Shown here in pieces: positions 55,522 to 64,000 of a DNA stretch of 64,000 nucleotides (within the stretch, counting starts at the first letter, position 1; each line of letters opens with the position of its first letter). The notes beneath the pieces were generated by a model. That model worked only from the letters and a program-made list of their open reading frames with translations. It was not told the origin of the DNA and made no database searches. A program made the translations under genes and the position numbers. Origin of the DNA: Pithys albifrons albifrons (lineage: Eukaryota > Chordata > Aves > Passeriformes > Thamnophilidae); assembly GCF_047495875.1 (NCBI RefSeq), contig NC_092464.1, forward strand, positions 25,886,865-25,950,864, in the 5' to 3' direction.

Positions 55522-58500
55522 TATAAACATATTGTGGAGATGTTTGGCTCCACTTGCATGAGTAATGTCAGGGATCTGCTTCTTGAATTGCGTCCTTTAT
55601 GCAAATAATAAGTCACAAATGTGGTAAGGATTTATTTTATGTTCCTTCAAATGAAGATGGGTTGGCTGTATTCAGTATATTAAATCCTTCCTGCTGCTAA
55701 GCTTAAAGAAACTGATTCTCTTGTAACATATTTTGATTTGACTACTGTAGCTTCCAAGTGCTATAAAGCACTAGAGTAGTTTGCCTTGGCCTCACACCTA
55801 GTTACAGTAGTGCTAACTTTAAAATTGCTGAAGAAACCCACATCTGGAGTCAATTGAGTGAATTCTAACCAGCTTTGGTGGTAATATGCAAGTAATATTT
55901 CATTCTTGTGTGTATTTCACTCATCTTATAAAAAAGATGCCTCATTCCAAGACTCCTAGACATATTTCTTTGCTGTCTCATATATCAAGAGTATCAGACT
56001 AAGCAGACCGCTTAAAACTGGATATGCCCAAACACTCTTCTATCCTAAACAACAGTGAATATTTTTGCCAACACTTCCATTTCCTGCAGTGGAAAAAAAA
56101 ATATAATTCCAAAGCCTTGGCCAGAATCTGCTTTCCTTGAAATGCATGGCAAATTTGTCAACAAAACACTCTCTGGCTCGGTGGTGGGGGGAGCAGTTTA
56201 ACAGCTGGAATTAACCAGGAGAAGTAATGTGAAGCAGGCTGAATCTTTGTATTAGGTTTAGCCTAATGCTGGGGTTCAAGGCTAAGCTTGCATTTTGATT
56301 CGTCTGTGCCAAAATCATGGAAGCGACATCCAAAACCAGAACCAGAGAACAGCCCCTTTTTGCTCTGGATTTGGCCCAAAGCCAGACCAGGGCTGTGGGC
56401 ATCAGTCCAGGAATCCAGCACTGAGACACCACAGGCCTCAGATACAGCAGCTTAAAACTCCAGTTTTCTACAATCAGAAATATTACCCTGGTGCACAGAA
56501 AGTACTTTTATTTACAGAAATGTTGTAAATGTAATTAATCCCCATTTGCATGGACTCTTCTTCCTTAACTGTTTGCAGGGGGATGAACAGCCATATGGGT
56601 GACAGGCATTAAGTTTTTTGGGTTTTTTATTGTTTTTATCTGAAGGGACCACCACTGGTGCAAGGCTCATTTCTTGTAGTGCCTTGAACAGCTATTAAAA
56701 GCAATTGCCATGTTGGACAGGCTGTGAGTTGAAATCCAGAAGTACCATGCTGTTGGTGCTCCCAACATTTGACTCCTCCACCCCTCTCCAACATGAATTT
56801 AATGCAGGTGCAGACACAAGCCTAACATAAGGGAGCAATTTTCTGATTCATTCATGTAAGACCCTGAGGGAGAGTAGGAACAAGATGTACGAAGGTAATA
56901 TGGCATTGTTAAAAAATTAACTTTGCTTCTATTTTATAGAGCCACAGTGCTGTGTTGCTTAGTTACATGGATCAGGAATTTAACTGTAAACAAGATATTT
57001 CGCTCTTTGGTCCCTAGGGTTTTCAGCTCCATTTGAAAAGCAGTTAGAAATTAGCATCTTTTTGCCAAGTCCCTGGGTTGCTTCTTGCCATTACTTGTCC
57101 CCTCTTTGTCCGCTGCTGCTGTTCCAGCAGTGCTGGGAGATGGAGGTGGTGGTGTCCATGCTAGCGTAACCACTGCCGGGCTACAGCCACACTCCCCTCT
57201 GAATGCTGCACTTGTTCGGAGACAAGACAGATGCTTATGACTTCTGCTTTGGTTTTTGTTTATATAAATCCTGGCTGCACGAGTTCCAAGCATCAGGAGT
57301 TTGCCAGCTGGACTATACAGTTATTCAAGTTATTGGAAGTGGAAAAGGGGTTAATTATGCCAGTATGTTGTTACATCATCAGTGGAAATTCTGTTTTTGC
57401 CCTCAGGATCTCCACTGCTGTGTCTGCTCAGAACTGTTAAATATGACAAGATCACTCACTGTGCTTTAGTAACAATGAGTCCTAACAAATTTGAATGTTG
57501 CAGGCATTGTCATTGCTTTACAGAGTCATCCCTGTAAGTGCAAGCATTGCCTATGCCTTATACCCAGCAAACTGTGCAGTGAGTCAGATGCTAAGTTACA
57601 CTGTGTTGTGTTGGAATCTGTTTCTAAAAATGCAGTGACACACAACTTTTCTATTTACACTCTAAACAAGATTAGGCCACTAACAAATACAGGAAAGATG
57701 GGGAGACATAAGTGATGAAGAGAGATTAAGAAGTGGGGCTAAAGATATGAACAAAATACTTAAATTGATAATGCAAACTTTCAAAATACTTTTCTCCTCC
57801 CTTTTGCTTCTGACTCTGCTGATGGCTGGGGAGAATTTGCCTTTTACAACACCATGTATTGAAGCAACTTGTACTTTTGAAGTTTAGTCACCCACTAATT
57901 ACTAGTCTGTCATTAACAGCACAGACATAAATGATGCAGCACTTGCTTATATCCAGTAGTCTGTATTGTTGCGGATTAGAACAATAAATCATTAGCTACA
58001 TGCTTGTTAAGCATGCTAAGACTATTTATGTAAACTTTGTTGCTCTTATTTTGGCTCACACAGATGGTTGAGGTGCATCAGATAATATTTCTGACTTTAA
58101 AGAGAGGACTAATTGCCTAAATGTCAGACGTACTGAGTATTGCTTGTCTTGCAGAGAATGGGAACGTAATGTGGGCACAGTTCATCCTCACTGGGGATTG
58201 CTATTAGTGATTTCTTGTCTGGTTACTGGTTTGTACAAACAGCATCATCACCGTTGAGAAAAACTTCTAGGGTGGCAATGGTCATGCAGGTCTCTGGAAT
58301 TGCATGTTATTTAGGAACGGTTTTGCGTTTCTCCACCAAAGATGCTCTTCAAGGGAATATCTGAAGACTGAGGCAAACATTAATAAGCAATGCACTTGTT
58401 TGGTTAAGGTTTCAGCCTTGACCTCAATCTTTAAGCCCTTGTTTATTATTAATCACATGCTTCCTGAATCAAAGAGAACATTTTTGGAGAGGGAAAATTG

Positions 58501-59290
58501 TTCTGGGACTGGAGCATTACACACCAAACAGTCTTGCCCAGATGACAAATAGCCTCTGCTTGATAGCCAAGGTTCATCCAGCTGCTCGGCCTCGTACCAA
58601 GTGATTGATGGTGTTGATGTTCTAAATAGGCTAAAGATATGCCAAATATCAGGGTTGTAACAAAGTCCTTCAGATAGATACTGTAAATAGGCAAGAAGGC
58701 ATGTTCCCAGCATATGGCAAATCTGAGAGTGGTGTCAGGATTATAAGTAACCTCACAGGGTTTGTCTGGTTTCTTTCAAAGTTAGACAAAAACAGTTTTC
58801 TGTGCTGGAATGAGCAGGGTCATGCAAGGTCTGTGCGAAGCTTCCGATTACCACCGATTTTCTCTGTAACTGGACACCCTTTGGAGTTATAAAAACATTT
58901 GATTTCTTAGCAGAGATCAATAAACTGTTTTTCTACCCTGGTTCTGAGGAGGAAAGAAGAATAGGATGTGCTCAGAAGTTGTTGTCATGAGTTTTTTATG
59001 TCTTAAAGGAATGATGAATTCATACCTAATAGTTTTATCTTGTTAACACAACAGTGCTCATTCTTTCTACTAACCACAAAGCACTGTTCATTGATATCCT
59101 ACAGGATCAAGCTGCTGCACCACAGAAGCAACAGTTTCATTGATCATTCCATTCCCCCAGAGAAATTTCCTTTATTTTGTGCTTTCCCTCTGCATCACAG
59201 TAAATGCTGTTCCCTGGACCAAGCGAAGCTCTATCCCTGGTAGGCAGGGTGCAGAAGCAGTCTTGGCAGTGCCAGGATACTGAGGGACAA

Positions 59291-59306
59291 GCTGCCCTCT
59301 GCTCCT
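59291..59306 (-). promoter_or_regulatory. CTCF-like motif
   Basis: The minus strand reads AGGAGCAGAGGGCAGC, close to the common CTCF variant CCAGCAGAGGGCAGC. It has the same orientation as the motif at 54238-54250. The call is by eye only. Confidence 0.35.
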
Positions 59307-62300
59307 GCTACAGGACCGGCAGAGGTTAGAGTCAAGAGTGGTAAAGTTTCTCTCCACTTGATCATTCAGAGGTGATAGTTAGCCTGTGTTAAACTAACCC
59401 ATCCCCTCCCTGACAGCTAGCAGCATTTCAGAGCCCTCACCACAGCACCCTGTCTGTTGTAATCCCCTGCTTCACTTTTCATGTCTTATCTGCCACCCTG
59501 GTATCTCCACTGGGAAATGTGTATTCCTGACTCTGCAAAGTCTCCATGCAATACCATAATCTTGCTTTCTAAGAGATTAACCCATCTTGCTTTTGAGAGT
59601 GTGTTTGAATGGTTTTCTAGGAATGACACTGAGGAAAGCATCTTTTCTAAAAAGGCCTTTATGGGGTAGGCTATTTCCTGGATAAAACCGTTTCCTCAAT
59701 AATTGGAAGATGAGTCACACCCACACATGGGAAGCCAATTTCTGAACTGAGTCACTCCAGTTTGGGGCCAGCAGTTTTCTACTGGATACTGCCATCAGAA
59801 GTGTCCAAGACAGCCTCTTCATTGCCCTAGACCTGTAGTGCAAATTGGCCAGGAAATAGGATCAGCTGACTGCAGGGTAATAAGTTTTAGCCAGACCATA
59901 CCAGTAAACTCGGGATCAGCAATGTTCTGAAGAACCAGCTGAGCAACAGAGAATGGTGTTCTGTAATAACCAGCTCCGTTTGGGGCCACTACATGAAGCA
60001 ATTCGCCCAAGTTCCTTTTCCACTGGGCCCGGCTATAATCAGCTTCTTAAGTGATCGGAGCTTTCTAAGTTCTCTTTTCTGTCATCAGCACAGGCTGGCT
60101 GGAATCAGCTGAAATCCCAGAATCATGTATCTTTATTTATTGCTGACTCACTTCTTGTTGGCAGTTAGCACATTGCCTGCAGAGCCAACAGGCTGTCAGG
60201 GGTGATTAGTAATTAAAATGTACACCATTCAGGACTCTGTGGTGCCTCAAGTAATTTTGTTTGCATCCAGCCTGGAAGCAGAACAACAAGCCATGTTCTA
60301 ATTCACACTGTAATTTAAGTGTAAGCCTGTGCATGGATGTTCTTATCTCTGCGTGCTCCATTTCAATAGAGCTCAAACTTGTTCAAAGGCACTCAAGTTA
60401 AATCAATAGTGAGAGCTCAGAGAATGAATGGAAAATGAATAATCACACAATTACCTTCAACTAATTCAATATATAAATGAAACCAGAACTAGCTTTCAGT
60501 GAATTTCTGTGTATAAGTAGCCCTCGGTGTGATAGATCAAATGCAGTGCTAAGAGTAAAGCTGGTCATGGTCACAGTCAAACTCTTGACTTTCATGTCAT
60601 CTGGTGTTGGGAACATTAAGGTCCTCATGGAACACCATGGGTACATAGTCTGACCTGCACAGCATTGTTCATCAGATGTTACCTAATAATTCGGGCATGG
60701 GGCCTGTAACTTCTGCTTGCATTATAGCCTGGATTTCAGAAAGACAGACAATCATGACTTAAAGGCTACAAGTCACTGAGATTCTACCCATTCCTATATG
60801 ACCTGATCTGAGGTTAGTTACTCTCCTTAAAAGAAGTCGTCTTTCAGTTCTGTAGCCTTTTCTCCAAGTTGCATGTATAACCTGTTATGTTAATGAACTG
60901 TGATATTCCTTATTCTTGCTGATTTTCAGTTGTTGGGCAAAATAAATCAACATCCTTGACTTTGGCTGAACTGATACCACTAGTTACTTCCATCTGGATG
61001 TTCCATTTCAATGCACAATTTCAGTAAAATTACATTTGGGAGCAGGAAAGCCAGACAGCCTCAAGAGAGGGGTCATGATCTTGTTTGCCCTTCAGTCAAC
61101 AGACAGGACACTCATGGGCTGAATTGAACTCGAGTTCAACTTTCATATCTGCCTGAGAGGGTTACAACATACCAGTCCCTGGCATGGCTCTAGCATAGTT
61201 ATGTTGTGTTTCTAAGCAGGGGCTCCAGCACACATTTCTGCTGATGCTGCTCTTTGCGTGGGGTGCTGGCATACCATTTAGCCAGAAGGAGTGGCAGGTA
61301 GACATGTGTCCTGAGGCTGGTGCAGAGAATGCAGAATACAAAGGTGGAACACCTCACCTTAAGTGAGAAATATAAATATAAACATAAAAAGTGGAACTAT
61401 ACCAGTAAGAAAAAATGGCAACTTCCTATGCCTTGCAGATGAGGATCTTCCCAGCTATGCCCCTAGAAAGTGGGCTATTGAATGCCCTTCTCTGCTGTAG
61501 CAGGAGATATTGGATGAAAAAAATTGACTGTTTCTCCTTCTCAGCAACTTCAATCTCATGTGCTTCTTTCAGAAGTGATCTAAAGGAAAATTTCATACTG
61601 ACTAAAACAAAATGTTTTTTCTTTCATGTAGAAGAACTGAAACATTTTAGAACATCATTTAAACTGTTCCTTAATTTTGACTGCTAAGTCAGAGAATGAA
61701 AAGTTATGGAAAAATCCTGGATAATGCTGTCTCTCTAGGAATGACTTATGAATAGGCTGTATGCAAGGAATGGTTTATCTGATGATGTGTTTTCTTATAT
61801 GGCCTTTACTGTAAAGAAATAACAAGTATTTTTTGTACTTGTGGTTATATGGGTGTAAAATTGCTTTGATCTAAGCTCAGTCTCTATTTCTACTATGACT
61901 TGCATACATTAGTATCAACTCATTGATCCTCCTGAGGCATCCTTCAGTGATGGAAGAGCTGAAGACATGATGGAAAACTACAGCAAACTAGAAAATAAAT
62001 CAAGCCCTTTGCATTTTGGTCCTGTGCCCTGACAACATTTTCTCCTCTTACTCGTTGTAACAGAGTAGGTTTTGCTGGATTTTTCTTATTGTAACACTTG
62101 TGTAATTCAAACTCCATTACTTATTCTTTGGTCCCTGCCTTCCTTTCTTTATCTAGATATATTTTCTTACTTCCCTCAACTCTTGGCCAGCCTGAATTTC
62201 TTCAGTTCCTTAGGCTTTTCCCACATGGCAGGTTACAGAGGTGTCTCATTCTTGCTGTTCTCCTGAGCTCTCCTCTAGTCTCAGTGCTTCAGAAAGTTCA

Positions 62301-64000
62301 GTGCCCACCTCATTCATTGTCCGCCCCTTGCTAATATAGAGCTGTTCTCACTATAGAGCAGATTCGAACTAGACTTCCAGAATTTAACAGCTGCATTGGG
62401 TCATTGAAATGACAAAGCTGGTTCTAGCTCTTGCAAACTTGCAAAACCTTAAAGTGCACCTAATGTAAGTTTGACTTTGTATATCCCCTGCCTATGCACA
62501 TTTGATCTGCTCTGCAGCTTTGAGTCTCCCAGTTACTTACAACCAGCTATTTGTATACTCAAAGGGCTCTACTGTGTGAGGAAACTGTTTAAAAATACAT
62601 TTTAAAGAGATGTTTTCACTTCATGTATTTTTTGCCAGTAGTGTGGTTTCTAAAAACGTTTTTTTAAAACCTCTGTAGCGCACAGCTATGAAGCTGTACC
62701 TCAAAAGCTGAAGCAGAACTCCACTTGCTGAGAGTTCTCAACGGATCTGCTGTTGGAGCACATTGCAAGCCCTATGCAGTGCTTGAAGGCTGGACAGGAG
62801 TTTTACTTCTTTGTGTTGGAAATCCAATGGTGATAAAGTTGTGCAGAAGCAGGTGGGAAAGGTTGCTTAAAAATTGCTTCAATATGGCCCTTGCTATGAC
62901 ATTATGTGAATTGGCCTGGATATTTAAAAGACAATTAGCCATAATGATCGATCTCTGTCACTTTTCCATTTGTTTCTACTTTTCCTAGGGAAAAAAAAAA
63001 TTGGTTTATCAGCAAAGTTCAGTTCTCTCTAGATCTCCTGTGTTCAACCCATCTCTCTGCCATGTCCATGTCTGCCCCAGGAAGGAGCACTAAGGGCACT
63101 TGCAGAGATGAAAAGCAGCATAAACAAAATTATTCCCATCTAATCCTGCTGTCTTGATTAACATCTGCTACATAGCAGGTCAGCCAGGTCCAGCTTCAAG
63201 GGGAGCTGAGCGTGCCAGTTTGCCCTGTTACTCAGTGGTTGCTCTGTTACTGCAAAGCAGCTTGTGTGGAGATCCCATGGGTCGGCAAAGAGGTGATGGT
63301 TTGTCAGCTGGGTGGGAACAGTCTCCTGAAGGACATTTGCCTGATGTAGACAAAACGGATGCTCAGGGAGGCTGAAAACTATCAGACTTCAGATAACCAT
63401 CAAACCCTTAAAACATGTTCACTCCTTGGTCAATCTACAAAGTAGCAGATGTATCACATTCTTAAAACAACAGTAAAATCTCATTTTACAAAATTTATTT
63501 TTGAGCTGTGACAGGCTCAAGGTTATTTTAATAAAAGAACACAGCTCTGTTCCCCTGTCCTGTAAATTAAATTTTCATCTTGGAGAAATATTTGTCAAGT
63601 TATAAAACAAAAGTAGTCGGGAAAAATGTGGAATTCTTATGAAAATGAAGACAAAGGTTGCTATAATTCTCAACAGCAGACCAATATCGGTAAGTTTTAT
63701 TCATACATACTTTGCATGTACTGCAGGATAGCTGAGCCCCCTGTTTTCAAATGACATGCTAAAAGCAGGTTTCTGGACACATGACAAGAAGAGTTTCAGT
63801 TATTCAAATTAAATTTGCAACGAACCTTTCTACTCTGTCATAAATTCTCTCTGTAAAATGCTGTGACGATGAATTCCTTAAAAGCAAGTACAAGTGGAGT
63901 AAGGTTTCCTGGGAGAGTTAATATCTGTTATTTGACCAGCTGATTTATCCAAAGGCACGTTCAGTTTTTTACAGTCAAATTTCTTGTATAAAATCTCAAG

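Larger units (their letters stand above)
54251..64000. other. Gene desert segment, right end of window
   Basis: No gene recognised. It includes the AAAAT microsatellite, a CTCF-like motif at 59291-59306 and a candidate conserved block at about 60150-60470. Overlapping frames at 57051-57469 and 58300-58710 have no domain signature. Confidence 0.55.

Noticed and set aside
57051..57293. Minus frame with Pro/Ser/Thr-rich then Lys-rich text, possibly an exon
   Set aside because: No recognisable family, no convincing splice pair and low-complexity composition. Left as chance.
57995..58020. CATGCTTGTTAAGCATG inverted repeat
   Set aside because: The stem is only 7 bp, which is expected by chance.
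62361..62376. tRNA B-box-like TAGTTCGAATCT on the minus strand
   Set aside because: No A box and no folding into tRNA arms.

Overview
The window looks like a bird nuclear chromosome. The evidence is CR1 LINE tails ending in ATTCTATG-type repeats, avian-style retroviral LTRs, low overall repeat content, and a compact vertebrate gene. Coding sequence is sparse. The only protein-coding gene I can support is SEM1 (also DSS1 or SHFM1), on the minus strand. It has three coding exons between 23476 and 17728, a CpG-island promoter at about 22990-23700, and a poly(A) signal at 17597-17592. The conceptual product is 70 residues, the same length as human SEM1, and differs from the human sequence I know at one position (Ala28 to Thr).

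Layout. Positions 1-17560 are the 3' flank of SEM1, with one old CR1 fragment (2388-2580, minus), one LTR-type element (10400-10837) and a long T-run at 4880-4908. Positions 17575-23700 hold SEM1: exon 3, a 1.9 kb intron, exon 2, a 3.65 kb intron with an 18-bp G-run, exon 1 and the promoter. A CR1 tail (23829-24059) sits just upstream of the promoter. Around 26.2-27.3 kb there is a composite of a 5S rRNA pseudogene (minus) and a second LTR of the same family as the one at 10.4 kb. Positions 27310-64000 are a gene desert with one fairly well-kept CR1 tail (36364-36520), an AT-rich pentanucleotide microsatellite (34543-34628), clusters of homeodomain-type TAATTA motifs and a few CTCF-like motifs.

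Biology. In mammals the 5' side of SEM1 faces DLX6/DLX5 across a regulatory desert, and its 3' side faces SLC25A13. If synteny holds, the right-hand 40 kb lies on the DLX5/6 side and may contain limb, branchial or brain enhancers. That is an inference from gene order; no DLX exon is in the window. I found no convincing previously undescribed system. The items most worth a second look are the 5S/LTR composite, the homeodomain cluster next to a CTCF-like motif near 54 kb, the CR1 copy abutting the SEM1 promoter, and a retrocopy-like open frame beside the T-run at 4.9 kb. Most other open reading frames are 60-150 codons, overlap on both strands, and show no recognisable domain; I treat them as chance.
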